A DNA stretch of 64,000 nt from Diplodia intermedia (taxonomy: Eukaryota; Ascomycota; Dothideomycetes; Botryosphaeriales; Botryosphaeriaceae): assembly GCA_021495925.1 (NCBI GenBank), contig JAKEKT010000021.1:248001-312000 (forward strand), in the 5' to 3' direction. Below are positions 11,136-22,547 of this stretch, piece by piece. The notes under the pieces were generated by a model. That model saw nothing but the letters and a program-made list of their open reading frames with translations. It searched no databases and had not been told where the DNA came from. The position numbers and the translations under genes are program-made. Each line of letters begins with the position of its first letter. Position 1 is the stretch's first letter.

Positions 11136-12401
11136 ATGTTCCGCTCCCTCGTCGCGCGCCGCTGCGTCTCGGCCTTTCGCCGCCCGCGCCGTGCGCCGTG
11201 CAGCTCCAGCGGAACGCGTGCGGTGCTCGGCGGCGGGCGTCATCGCTACTCCACAGCCAGGCACGACGTGCAGGTCGCTTGCAGATCCAACGGAGACGTG
11301 CGCCTGAGGTAACCGCCGCCTGCGAGCACAGCCGTCCTTTGCTGACACGGCTATGCAACGGCCAGCATCCTGCAACCCCAACAGCCGTCGCCCATCCTGC
11401 TGTTCCTGCCCCCAGGCCCGCTCGCGCCCGACGCGCCACTCGACCAAGACGGCCTGCTCCACCGGCTCCAGCAAGCCTCCAACGCTACCGTGGTCGCCGT
11501 CAACTATCGCCTGAGCCCTGAACATCAGTACCCCACCCCCGTCCACGATGTGCTCACCGCTTACGACTGGGTGCTGGAGCACCTGGCCTCGCAGCCCCGG
11601 CACTGCAGCGCCAACAGCCCGCACCTCGCCCGCATCGGCGTGTGCGGCGAGCTCATCGGCGGCAGTCTGGCCACCATGCTCGCCATGACCGAGTGCCAGA
11701 TGGCTTCGCATCGCATCGTGGCCGCTGCCGTGAACAACCCTGTTGCCGACTGGATCTTCCCCTCGGATTTGCGCCAGGTGCAAGCCGCCGAGTCAGAAAA
11801 TGTCTCACTCGGTGACGACGGCGAGGGACGCGCGCTCCCTAAGAATAAGCTCGAGAAGACCCCTGTCGCTCGGCCTCCGTCCTGGGACACTTATGCTCAG
11901 AACCCCGCTCTCCCTCAATCGGCAATGGTGCACGCGCGCAACGTGCTCTTCCCTAACGCTGACGCCTATTTTGACCCCTTCGCATCTCCCATCCATTTTC
12001 TCCGAACTCCGGGAATCAGCTACGCGGTGCCCGTCAGGACCGAAGATGACTGGGCTTCCGAAGCTCCAAACGAATACAACTTCATGGATAGCATTGAGCC
12101 TGTGCTGGAGGAAAGACGCCGATCGCATCGCCGCTATCCACCCACAGGGATGGGGCTGAGACTCCCGGTGCTCACCGTCAGCGTTGGAGAAGAGTCTATG
12201 CTATTCGATCAGGGAGAAGAACTCGTGAAACTGGTCAAGAGGAGTGTGGACAAGAACGCGGTAATAGAAGGCGAGGCAGAAAGAAGGGTTGGTCTTAGAC
12301 CGAGACCGGGCACCGGACTATGGAGCGGTCCGTTCCGCGCACGGGATTGGCATGAAGAGGTAGGAGCTATTGGCGCTTGGTTCGGCAGAATTCTGGCGTG
12401 A
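11136..12401 (+). CDS. Alpha/beta-hydrolase-fold (HSL/esterase-like) protein lacking the catalytic serine
   Basis: Exons 11136-11308 and 11366-12401; the 57-bp intron has a GCTGACA branch; 402 residues. The basic Ser/Arg-rich N-terminus (residues 1-40) could be a mitochondrial targeting sequence (inference). The fold signature of the hormone-sensitive-lipase/carboxylesterase family is clear: VVAVNYRLSPEHQYPTPVHD is the classic strand-helix segment. At the nucleophile elbow (152-156), where active enzymes have GDSAG, this protein reads GELIG, so Leu154 replaces the catalytic Ser. The oxyanion HGGG position reads LPPGPL. It is therefore probably a non-catalytic fold relative acting as a scaffold or regulator, or a specialised enzyme. 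I have the impression that the GELIGG form occurs in other filamentous fungi, but could not check. Confidence 0.75.
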
Positions 12402-13211
12402 ATGGACTAGTTCGCACTGTATATTGGATTACTTGATAGCACTGAACTCCGGTGAGCATGCAGCGTGACGACCGAAGAAACAATCGTTAATCAAAGACAG
12501 ATGGCCACATCCTTGATGTGTGAGACCAACTGCACAGATCAAGTCTAATCTCGTAAGTGGCAGGGTAGTGACATGTGTGCCTCACTCTCATCTTATTCCT
12601 AAGTATCGAAGCAAATCAGTTCTACAGCCAAGAGCATAGATTTCGCAGTCCACCGAGAAACGCTTCTTCAGCACCTCATCGAAAAAGGCTACGGCAACAA
12701 CGTAGCCTGCATTCGTTAAGTAGTAAGACACTGGGCCTAAGTAAGCCAGCTTCACTTCTCACAGAAAAGTCATGCTCCCATACGCCACTCCTGCACCTCA
12801 ACCTCTATTCAAGCATGCCCACTCACAAGGAGTTACCTGTGCCCTTGAATCAGCGCAGCTGGGTATTTCTACAGGCAATGCTACTGCCTATGATACTTTT
12901 CGCGTTGCTTCGTCCATCGTACAATGATGCCTTCAGTCAGAATTTGGGTTGGTTGAGGTGAGTGAGGTGTTGGCGCGCAGCGGCAGCAACGCCCGCCGCG
13001 ACTTCCTCCCGCGTCCAGGTCCCGACGGGAGTCTTCCGGCCACGAATGAGCTTTGCCACCTCATCTTCTTGCCCTCGCTCATCTCACCCACAGCGCACAC
13101 GCGTTCCTTGGTATCTCGCAGTCCTCTTACACACCTTCCAGAGCCGTGGTTGCACGACCACCGTGGGATCTCGGGGAATTTGAGTCAATCCAGTCTCTGG
13201 GCTCGCCCACC
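12402..13211. other. Intergenic region upstream of the coiled-coil gene
   Basis: About 810 bp. It may contain an unrecognised 5' exon or leader of the coiled-coil gene (a GTGAGT lies near 12960), but no start or splice combination is convincing. Nothing else is recognised. Confidence 0.35.
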
Positions 13212-16200
13212 ATGCCTTCACCTGAGGCTGGTGGGGTTCACCACACCGAAGGACTGAAAGGTCCAGCTCAGCATGACTTTGATCCTGACGTTCTTGTCCG
13301 CGACTTCTCACTCGTGGCCGAAGTCTCCGGCGAGCAACATGACCATCTCACCCAAAGGGCCTCGCAGGACACGCACAGCCAGCCACCCTCCCAACCTTCC
13401 ATCCTCCACGAGGTACATAGGACTTGTACCGTACCTCTGAAAGACGATGACGCCCCACGCAAGCATATCGAAAGGCCTCGCTCGTCGGGCAAGCCGGCTT
13501 CCCAGGGTTTCCAATGGAGCAAGGCTCAGCCAGCCCAGATGGATATGTCGAGGAGGATAGGTCCAAAGACTCAAGTTAATGACGCTCATGAGCGTTACGC
13601 TGCAACAGAACAAGGAAATTCTGGTAAGCTGTCTCATGTACTTGCCTCAATCGAAGCTCGTACTTTGTATTTTGTTCACTCAGGCTGACGTACGGGAAAT
13701 ATTAGTACCGCTTGTCGATGATGCAAACATCAACGTAACTGCACGAGATCGTCCAGGCTATGAAGAGGCTGGCATGGAACACTCAAAGGATGCAACGTCC
13801 GAGAAGCCTCTCGAAGCCCCTTCAGAGACTCACAGAGCTCATTTGTACGTTCCACTCCATCAAACGCGGCACAGTTTTGCTCTCTACGCCAAAAATGAAT
13901 TTGCTTTAACACATGGCCGACTAACCTCCGCAGTAGGAATTCGTTGCCCTCGCAAACAGACCACACCGCCGACCCATCACTTGATGCTGCCCGAGCCGAC
14001 CATTCCAACGCCAGAGACAACTCTACCTCTTGTCAACAGACCTTCCACATCCAATCAGAGCAGATTCCATTCCCGGCACTTGTCGGTAGAGAACAGACTC
14101 AAGGGAAACAAACGAAACATGTCAGACCACCCACTGCCACTGCTGGCAGGCAGGAGAAGTTTGGACCGAACAAATTCTTGTCTGGTTCACACACTCAGCA
14201 TGTCGTTGCCCCACTTTCGAATGCTACTGGCAAGAACACAAAGAGGATACCTCGCGAACAACAGCACTCGGCAGACCCTTTGGGTTGCGAAATGTGGGAA
14301 GCGAGTGAAAGTACCAGTGTTCCATCAGCTATCAGTGGAACAGCTATCTCTGAGGTGCGCTCTCGGCCACCGCATCCTAGAGTGAAGGCTCTTGCTCAGC
14401 AAGGGGGCCGTGGGATGGCGGAAGGCAATACTTACCAGCAACGTCCCGAGCAGGACGAACACGCGATGGATGCATGCATCCAGGGTCAGAGCTACGTTGT
14501 TCCTGAGCGAAGTTGTTACATGCAAGACCATCACCAAGGATCACCCAGCATCAAGAAACAGTCCTTGGGAAATGTGCCATCTCGCAAGGGCCCCAGTGAC
14601 CCGAAGACCGACTCCACCAAAGAGGGCCAGCTGCACAGCCTCAATACTCAGGCAGCTCCTGCCCGAATCACCAAGGCTGGAGCCGGCACGAAGCAGGCAC
14701 GTGTCACCAAAGCAACAAAAGGTACTGGTCGTCCAGGCGAGCCGATCAAACCTTCAGGGGCGGGGCTTGATATCCACTCGAGCCATGTCCTGAACATCTG
14801 GCAGAAGTTGTTTGAGAAGGAGCAGCGAGATTTGACAGCCAAAGAAGTGGCGAGGCGCGAAAGCTGCGAGGCGGAGGTTGCCAGGCTACGCTCCGCCGAA
14901 CAAGAGCACGATGCGGCGCTGAAGGCCGCGAAGAAGGCCAAGCTCAATGCATCAACGAAGCTGCAACAACTCCAAAGTGCCAATAATGAGTTGAATAAAA
15001 GAATCCGGGAGTTGGAAGCATGTCTATCCGACACGTCGCACGAAGTCAAGGAGCTTCAAAGAGATAAGAAAATTGCGGCCACAGCCTGTTCGAAGGCGGA
15101 GAAAAAGATCGAGATGCTGGAAGCTGACAAAAAGTCTTTGGCTATTTCACATGATGACGCACAGCAGAAAGTCTTGCAGGAACTTTCAGCGACGAAGATC
15201 AAGCTCACTGAGATGCAGAAGGATCTTGAGGATGCCAACCAGTTGATTGGGAGACTCAATGCAGAGGCCAGCCAGAAAGGCCATGACCTTGAAGAGCAGA
15301 AAGACCGTGTGGCCCAGCTCTTGAGGGACAATGAGGAGACGTTGGCCAAGTATAACGACATCGATGGAGAGATCAGCAAATTAGGCCCCTCTCTGGAGAA
15401 ACCTCTTGCGGAGTTAACCCATTCGGTCAAGGAGCTTCTCGAACAGCAGGCTACCAAAGATTCCGTCGAGGATGTTGCACAAAGAATTGGGAACCTTCCT
15501 TCCCTGCTCTCTAACGAGCATGTAGACTTCAGCAACTTGCAAGTTACTCTTCAATCTTTGAACGACTCGTAAGTTCATGCCTCCTTGTAGTCATCATTTG
15601 TGTTGACATAATTCCAGAGTTCAAACCAAGTTCGATGATCTCAAGCAATCCACGAAATCCTCCAGCCAAGATGATAGCGCCTTCGAACAACGCCTTATGA
15701 CCCGCTTACAGGAGGAGTTCAGATCATTCGCATCTTCGCAAGAAAATCTGCTTGAGGCGCAGAACATGAAGGCGGCTCTTGAGGAGCGTTGCAACACTCT
15801 CCGACATAGCGAATCCGAGCTGCAAAGGAAGTTGGATGCCGCGGCAGGCACTCAGGAAGCCTCACAAAGGAGTCTTGTCGCAGTCCAGACTGAGCTCTCC
15901 TGCCTCAAATCCAGCCTCACAGTTGACTCTACTCGGTTACAACAGCTTGAGATCAGCAAGGCGGCGGTAGACCAGGAGCTGCGAAACGCTCTCGCCAGGA
16001 TCCACGAGGAAGAGCAGAAGCGCCGTGCTCTTTCGGAGGTCGAGCTGGGGCTTCGCCAAGAAGTCATGGAACTGAAGGTCCGTCATATCTTTCTTCGAAG
16101 CATGGCCCCTTTGCAAAAGGCGGGCGTTCAGGAGTTGACGTTTTCCAGGAACAATTGAGGAATGCGAAGGATTCCACCTCCAAGCCCCAGACAACCAGTA

Positions 16201-18357
16201 ACGGAGGCCGCACAGATGTGAGCTGAGTCTCGCAGAATCCCTTGATCGACTTGGCTGACGTATACTCAGGTGTCTCAACTGATCGAGACCGCACAAGAGG
16301 AAGCCCGTCTCTACTATGCAAAGCATTCTCGGGATGTGGTAGAAGGCGCAAATGCGAAACATGCAAATGAACTACGTGCGGAACAGGAGAAAACGCGTCA
16401 ATCCGGCGAAACTCTGAGATTCCAATCCGCACAGATCGCATCACTCAAAGAGCAGATTTGTCGGAAGAGCTCGGAACTTCAGAGTCTGAAAGATTCTGTT
16501 CCTGCAGAGAATGCTACCATTGATGACCTTCAACGTCAATTAGATGTTGCGAAATCAGAGAACGCAAAGATTCGAGACCTGAGGGAGGCAGAAAATGATG
16601 AGAAGCTGAAAGAGCTTCAACAGCAGCTAAGCGGTGTCCAGACCCAAAAGCAGGAGATTGATCTCAAGTGTCAACAACTTCAGCAGGACAACGACACAGT
16701 ACAGGAACAGCTTGAAGCTACCAACAATGAGCTCGCAATGATTCATCGGCAACTTGAAGAAACTCAAACCCTTCTGAAAGAGTCAGAGCAAGAAGCTGCG
16801 AGGCAAAAGAGTGACGCAGAGGAGATGCTGCTTCAGCGAGAGGAGCAGTGGGCCGCTGAAGTTGATGGCATTCGGAGCCAGTTGCAAGAATCAAATGCCC
16901 AGCTACAGGAGAACGAGGCCAGTCATCAGCTTCATTGTGAAGAGTATGAGGAACAGCTCAGAAGCCAAGTACCCACGTCGGAAAACAATGAGCCTGGGAA
17001 AGACGATGAGATGACTCAGCAGCTGAGACATCCTACTGAGGACGTGTCCAGACCACCAGCCTCCGTCTCTCCAAATGCTTTGAGGTCTCCCGTTCCAGAG
17101 ACTATGGTACCAGCAGCAAACTCTCGATCCATCAGAAAGCCGCGAAGAAAGCTAGATCGATCCAACAAGTCTGTCTCTCATAGTGTCGCTAGAACACAGC
17201 CAGAAGAAAGTCAACCACTCCACAACCCAACAGATGATTCTCAGGGCCATACCCAGCCAGGAATCCAAGGCTCTCGAACGCAGGTCAGTCATCGCTCTTC
17301 AGATGGAAGTACCTTCGGCGAGGACTTTTGGGTCTCCCAGGAGCTCGGAAAACACGAGAAATTGACGGAGCAGGGAGTGGACCTTCTTCAGTCTCAGGGC
17401 GAGATGGAGGTGGAGATCCCTGAGACTCTTCAAGATTCCCTGCGCAAGCCAAAATTGTTTTCAGAGTTTGCCAGAGAGCAGGAAGATATTCAAGAGAATG
17501 ATGCCACCAGTAGCTTGAGTAGCGCTCAATCTTCAAACTTGGACATACCGGAGGGGTTGGCCGCGCTTCACCTTCAACAGGAGGATCGTGCGGAAGCGAC
17601 TCCGACACCAGAAGGCCGTGGCACAGATGGTACAGCAAGACAGACATACGCCTCGATGGAGAATCCATTCTTCGAGGAAGAACGCCCGGTGTCTCGGGCA
17701 AACATGAGTAGGCGACTTGAAACGTCCTATCAGCTACGCCAGGAATCGTACCAATCAGGCTCCGGAGTCGCAGAAGCGAGCCTGCCACGAACGCCTTTAC
17801 ATCCTCCTCATGGAACTGAGAGGGCGGAGTCAGGCGAATGCAGCAGCCCTCTGTTCATGGAACCACCCAAACCGAAGAACAATGTGACGTACAGCCACCG
17901 CCAAACAACCCAGTCGACGAAGGCCGAACAGGACAGCCACAGCACTCCGTCCGGTGCCCTCAAGCGCCCAAACTCAGGGGATTACGATGAACCATCCAGC
18001 AAGCGGGTCAAAGGCACCTCCAACAAATACAGGTCGAGTCCGATCATGACGCGAGCAACCTCTCGAGCTGGCCCACGTTCGCAGGTGGCAGAAAGCCAGT
18101 CTCAGGACCTACGCGTTCGGTTCCCAGAAGAGCCCAGCCAAGTCTCAGCGAACGCCGGATCCCAACCTCAATCGGCACCACAGAAGCCATCGCAGCCTCA
18201 ATCTCAGCAGCCCACGCGGGTTCCGTCTATGTCTCGCATGAAGACTTCAGAAGGCTCTTCTTCAGGCGGCACTCGCAATGCTACACCAAAGAAGGCGCGG
18301 AGACGCAAGACAGACGAGATTGGTGGTCGCTTTGACCAAGAGATCAAGAGCTTGTAA
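13212..18357 (+). CDS. Large coiled-coil protein of unknown function (about 1600 aa)
   Basis: Six exons fit in phase: 13212-13623, 13706-13844, 13934-15568, 15618-16077, 16149-16217 and 16270-18357 (4803 nt). Introns are 49-89 bp; most have clear branch points (GCTGACG, CGACTAACC, GTTGACG). The 71-bp intron 4 uses a weaker GTCCGT donor. The N-terminal 460 residues are Ser/Pro/Gln-rich and look disordered. About residues 470-1150 are heptad-rich, highly charged coiled coil with breaks. The tail (1150-1600) is disordered with basic clusters (KRPNS, SSKRVK, PKKARRRKTDEIGG), suggesting nuclear localisation. I do not recognise the family. A structural role at spindle, chromosome axis or septum is possible, but none is indicated directly. 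The start codon is the first in-frame ATG; an upstream exon cannot be excluded. Confidence 0.75.
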
Positions 18358-18999
18358 CGAGCGAACTGACCAGACCCGGTTTACTCTCTTCCAAAACAGC
18401 CTGGTCTATTCCAGTACAGCTCTTTGATTTGCATCAGCAATGTTTTCCGTTCAGCATTTCATATCCCGGGAATCTCCAGGATTGCTTTTCACGCATTTGC
18501 TGACTCTTTGAGATGTTTTGCATCATGGCTTCATGTGGCAATGTGAGGGAGTCTGTGGGAGTGGTAATATGGCCAGACTTTGTTCTTTGTTCTCAGAGTA
18601 GTTTTTCCAGATGGTCAGAATCCTTTCTCGGCGACATATAGTACAGGTATCGCTGAACCAGAATAGCTCATTGCTCTCAAGTCATCCCACCAAACGCCGT
18701 GATATCATGTTTTTTTTTATTCTTTCTTTTCTTTTCTTCCATTCGCTCACGTCTACAACCGTAGGGTGAAGACTTCGGAGCCCATCTCTTCAGCTCGATG
18801 ATGGTCTTTCCTTTCCCATATCCAGCAGCGTTGGGTTTTCTCTTTGAATCGTCGTCAATCCTGCAGGATGACTATTCCATTGTTCCGATTTGGTTCTTGC
18901 TGGAAAAGAAGCTCGGCTGTGACGACGGCGACGGTGACGGTGAGGCTTCACGCGGCAAACTGTTCCGACGACGACGACGATGACGACGATCGACGTCGC
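18358..18999. other. Convergent intergenic region
   Basis: About 640 bp between the stop codons of the coiled-coil gene (+) and bL33m (-). T-rich tracts near 18710-18740 fit 3' UTR/terminator sequence. No gene seen. Confidence 0.5.
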
Positions 19000-19750
19000 T
19001 CATTTACCGCGCTTCTGCTCGAGGAAAAGGACCTTCTTCCGCACTGTAGCGCCACAATGTTCGTCAGCATTCCGTCCATTCATCCTGATATTCATCCATC
19101 CATCCATCCATGCTCGATATAGCCCTCGGCACGCGTGCGCGCGTTCGCTCGGCCACTCGTCCGTTCGTTCATTTGTTCGTCCGTCCGTCCAGTATTCGCT
19201 TCTTTCCCACCCCTTTCCCTTCTTCTTCTTCTTCCTCTCTCTCCCTCTCCCATCCAACTTTTTCTCTCCCGTCCAGCTCGCCGGTCTTTTTCTGCAGTGT
19301 GGCCGGTTCCAAGCTGCCTGGACCCCACATCCCAATCCCCATCTCAATCCCAATCCCAATCCATCCATCCATCCCGTCTCCCAAATCCCAAAAGGGAAGG
19401 CCTCTCATCCATCCATCGTGGTGGGGGTAGCGATTGGAAGAAAGGGGGATTTGCCGGGAATGGGATAAAAAAAAAAACCACACACACGTACCGACTGGAT
19501 CGTACTTGAGCATGCTGAGCGGGCGGTGGGCGCGCGGGCGCACAAACGTCTTGAAGTAGCCCGTCATGGCCATGGAGATGAGGCGGACGGCGATGGTGCG
19601 GGATTTCTCTGTTTCGCGTTCAAGTTTGTTTGTTCAGCTGGTGTGTTGGCTGGCGGCGGCGGCGGCGGGTAGGCATTGGGGAGGCCGTTCGTCTGGCTGG
19701 CTGGCCAGCCATTGTGGGATGTGGAGATGGGACGTACGTTTCTTCGCCAT
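19000..19750 (-). CDS. MRPL39: Mitochondrial large-subunit ribosomal protein bL33m
   Basis: Three tiny exons: 19750-19738 (13 bp), 19608-19492 (117 bp) and 19043-19000 (44 bp), total 174 nt and 57 residues. The product begins MAKKQKSRTIAVRLISMA, contains MTGYFKTF and SMLKYDPV, and ends KKVLFLEQKRGK. This is the conserved fungal form of bacterial-type L33 in the mitochondrial 54S subunit (yeast Mrpl39), at the family's usual length. Phases match at both junctions. Intron 1 is 129 bp. Intron 2 is 448 bp, more than twice the coding length, and is filled with CATC/CCGT/TTC microsatellite sequence, unlike the 50-90 bp introns elsewhere in the window. The gene is easily missed because no exon exceeds 40 codons. 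Confidence 0.9.
19044..19491 (-). repeat. Microsatellite-rich intron 2 of bL33m
   Basis: Contains runs of CATC/ATCC (about 19084-19112 and 19350-19375), GTTC/GTCC (about 19157-19190), TTC/CTCTCC (about 19220-19255) and CAATCC repeats (about 19330-19360) on the plus strand. The donor GTACGT and acceptor ACAG bound it on the minus strand. Confidence 0.7.
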
Positions 19751-20826
19751 GGTGATGAGGAGGAGGGGGCAGCTGCGGGCGGCGGCGGCGGCGGCGGCGG
19801 CGGCGACGGCGGCGGAGGTTGGCTGGGGCTGCTGTCGCGGAGGTTTGCGGCGGGACGCGAGCTGTGCTGCGATTCGGGTCGAGAGGATCATTTGATGGGG
19901 CCGGTGCCCGGGGAATTGCCGGTGGTCGGGGTCCGTGCGCGAGCGTCGGCGGTTCGTGTGCGCCGACGACCTGTCTTGCTCTTGTTTGTGGTCATCGTGT
20001 TATATCGGGTTGTTGGAGAACGTGAGGTGGGCCGTTGGAAGGGAGGGAAGAATGAGGCCGCTCGTGCGCTCGTCGGTGCTGACTCTGGCTGTAGCCGCGG
20101 TGGTTCGGATGTCGTGAGTGAGAGTACCAGAGCGAATGCGGCAGTGGAGGGGGAGGATGGGTAAGTCACTCCTAAAATGCGAATGGGGTATGGATGCTCT
20201 GTGATTGCTTTTTGGTTGTCGATTGAACGGGGGGTGTTGCATGAGCATTTCCCGTTCTACCTTTTCGGTATCATCACACCCCTTCTCCTTCTGGTGCCTT
20301 CTCTGTCTGCTCCCTTTGCGGATACTTCTGACATATGATTGGATAGCAAGCGTATCACATCCATGATAAGCATGTGATGCTACGTATTTCCGGCATTGGG
20401 AAACAAGCATCCATGTTTGTAGATATACATGGGTTACGGCAAATGATCAAACAAAAATCGTCAGTGGCCTGTCCGTATAAGTATATGAATTTTGAATCCA
20501 GTCGTTTGGCTACCGTTACATCCCTACCAAGGCTTACTTTCTTTCAGTGCGCAGGCACGGTCCAATGTCGTCACATTATCTATGGTGGTTTGGCGAACCC
20601 TCGCTACCGCTCTTCGTTCCTACCCCTAAAATCTACTCGACTCAAATGAATCTCTTTCTTCTATACATTCCTCGTTCTTTCTTACAGCATGATGAAGATC
20701 CTACGTTTACTCATAGACATCTGTTGACCATCTTGTCCACAAGAGAGCGGCGCACTTGCAAAGTGGATGAGAGCCCCGTCGGACCTTCCAGACTCACCTG
20801 GTATGGCCGGCGCGAAACCCCAAAGT
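19751..20826. promoter_or_regulatory. Divergent intergenic region with a GGC microsatellite
   Basis: About 1.08 kb between bL33m (-) and the first F-box-like gene (+). A (GGC)n run lies at about 19777-19820, just upstream of the bL33m start. It gives long false open frames on both strands coding poly-Ala/poly-Gly. No gene supported. Confidence 0.5.
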
Positions 20827-21960
20827 ATGGCAGTCGTTCTCGCCAACGCCACCGAGCCCAAGTCCACTTCTACTTGCGTGAGCACGTCCATCGTCATCGC
20901 TTCCTCGACGCCACTGACATCATCGTAGCCCCGTCAGACCTTAGGCTTTCTGAGTCTACCTCCCGAGATCCGTGTCATGGTCTACCAATATCTCCTTCGA
21001 TACGACAAGCCCTTTGACATTTGGCTTAAAGAGTTCTGCGTCTCTTTCGACGGCCCATCGGATGAACAGGAAGCATGGACCGCATTTGCGCGCTTCAAGT
21101 CCGCTCTCGGTATACTCCGCCTCAGAAAGACGATCAACAAGGAAGCCGCCGAGGTCTTCTACGGCCAAAACGAGTTCCGTTTCAACAACATCAACGCATT
21201 CCTTGTATTCCGGTCCTTCGCGGTAACCATCGGCACCGCGAACACGCGTTTCCTGCGCAAGATCTCGCTCCGAGTCCCTCCCTCCGGCATGTGGGAAGGG
21301 GAGCTGCTACCGACGGACCTACATTCCCTCGTCTGCCCTTCCGACAAACGGAACCCCATCGTCAAGCTCCGCCGCCGCGGCATGGTCACCGACTTCGGCG
21401 ACGCAACCCGCGACCCGGGCCTCGAGCACCCGTCCTTTCTCGGTGCCTTCGTGACGCACTTTCGACGGCTCGCCGCGGACAACGGCCGCGGCGGCGGCGG
21501 CGCGCTCAGGGAACTGCGGCTGATCCTCCCGCACGGTTGGGAGGCCAAGCCGCTCTCCAGGGAAATCATGCCGGCCTACCATCGCGTCGATGCCCCGAAG
21601 GACTGCGTCAAGGACCTCGACGTCTCGCTCGTCGTGCACCAGGGCATGTACGGCTCCATTGGCACCTTCGGCTGTCTCCGCTCCGTGCGCCGGTTCGTCG
21701 CTCATGGGGGGCATGTGCATATCAAAAAATTCGTCCAAGTGAATCTGTGGTTCTTCAAAGAGGTGGCGGGCATGGGCTGGGCTCCGCGGCACTTCTTTGA
21801 TTACTGGGACGGACGCGAGGCGTACGCGGTTTTGGGGGATGGTGGGGAGCCCGTGCAGGAGATGATTCCGGGGTGCACTGTCGCGGCGGCGGACGCCATG
21901 CCCGAAGACTACTCGGACAGCCTACTTTCGGGTGACGACTTGTCGGGTGAAGAATGGTAG
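20827..21960 (+). CDS. F-box-like fungal lineage-family protein, copy 1
   Basis: Exons 20827-20877 and 20929-21960, joined by a 51-bp intron (GTGAGC, CACTGACAT branch, TAG), 360 residues. After a short leader the protein reads FLSLPPEIRVMVYQYLL, the F-box/2EXR-like motif at about residue 24-40. It is followed by the family signature LRLRKTINKEAAEVFYGQNEFRF and TIGTANTRFLRKISL. The C-terminal half is Arg/Gly-rich and less conserved, ending in an acidic tail. Such proteins form large, poorly characterised families in filamentous ascomycetes; an SCF ubiquitin-ligase adaptor role is only inferred from the motif. Related copies lie at 24272-25317 (-), 25718-26648 (+, decayed) and 28655-30203 (+). 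Confidence 0.75.
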
Positions 21961-22547
21961 GGTGCAGCTTAGCTGATATTTCTTCCTTGTCTTCTCATAT
22001 TGAATAAGCTTGCTGAACAATGCTCGTGCCATGTTTTTCGTAACGGCTACATTCTCTTATGCTTCCCCGTTCAGTGCTTTGTTTGTCCACAGTATGTGTT
22101 TCAGAGAACTTGCAGCTCGATGAGGTAAGACACGTTGACTTTCCTTTCCAGGCACATCTTTTCGGGTTATGAAGGGCCAGCAAGAGTATATGCATACCTG
22201 TGGCTGGATTAGGAAAACGAGCGGGAATGGCAATGAAAGTGTGCTTCCAAAATTTTCTACATACAATCCTTTTATTAACCATCTGGTTACCTATTTACAT
22301 ACCGTAACCGCTTTGGCTGTCTCTAATGCCCTAATAAGCATCGCTTGGAAATTACAATACGCCGCTAAAAGCACATCACGTAATAGGAGAGGAACACCTC
22401 GAAGGAGAGTAAATTTCGCTGCAGGGCTTTCTATCTCAATCCGTGTGATCCCCCTACATTGCCATCATGATTGCCCTCCATTTAAATGTGACTCTCAGTG
22501 CCGCTTTTCACATAAAGGCCCACCACTATTCGCGTCCCCATCGCGGA
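21961..22547. other. Intergenic region, no gene seen
   Basis: About 590 bp downstream of the first F-box-like gene, ordinary composition with some AT-rich stretches. No coding or structural feature recognised. Confidence 0.4.

Noticed and set aside
10154..11783. Two long minus-strand frames across the hydrolase-like gene and its promoter
   Set aside because: Shadows of GC-rich coding DNA; they conflict with the spliced plus-strand gene.
19560..19900. Long poly-Ala/poly-Gly open frames on both strands
   Set aside because: They are produced by the GGC microsatellite and by exon 2 of bL33m read in wrong frames.
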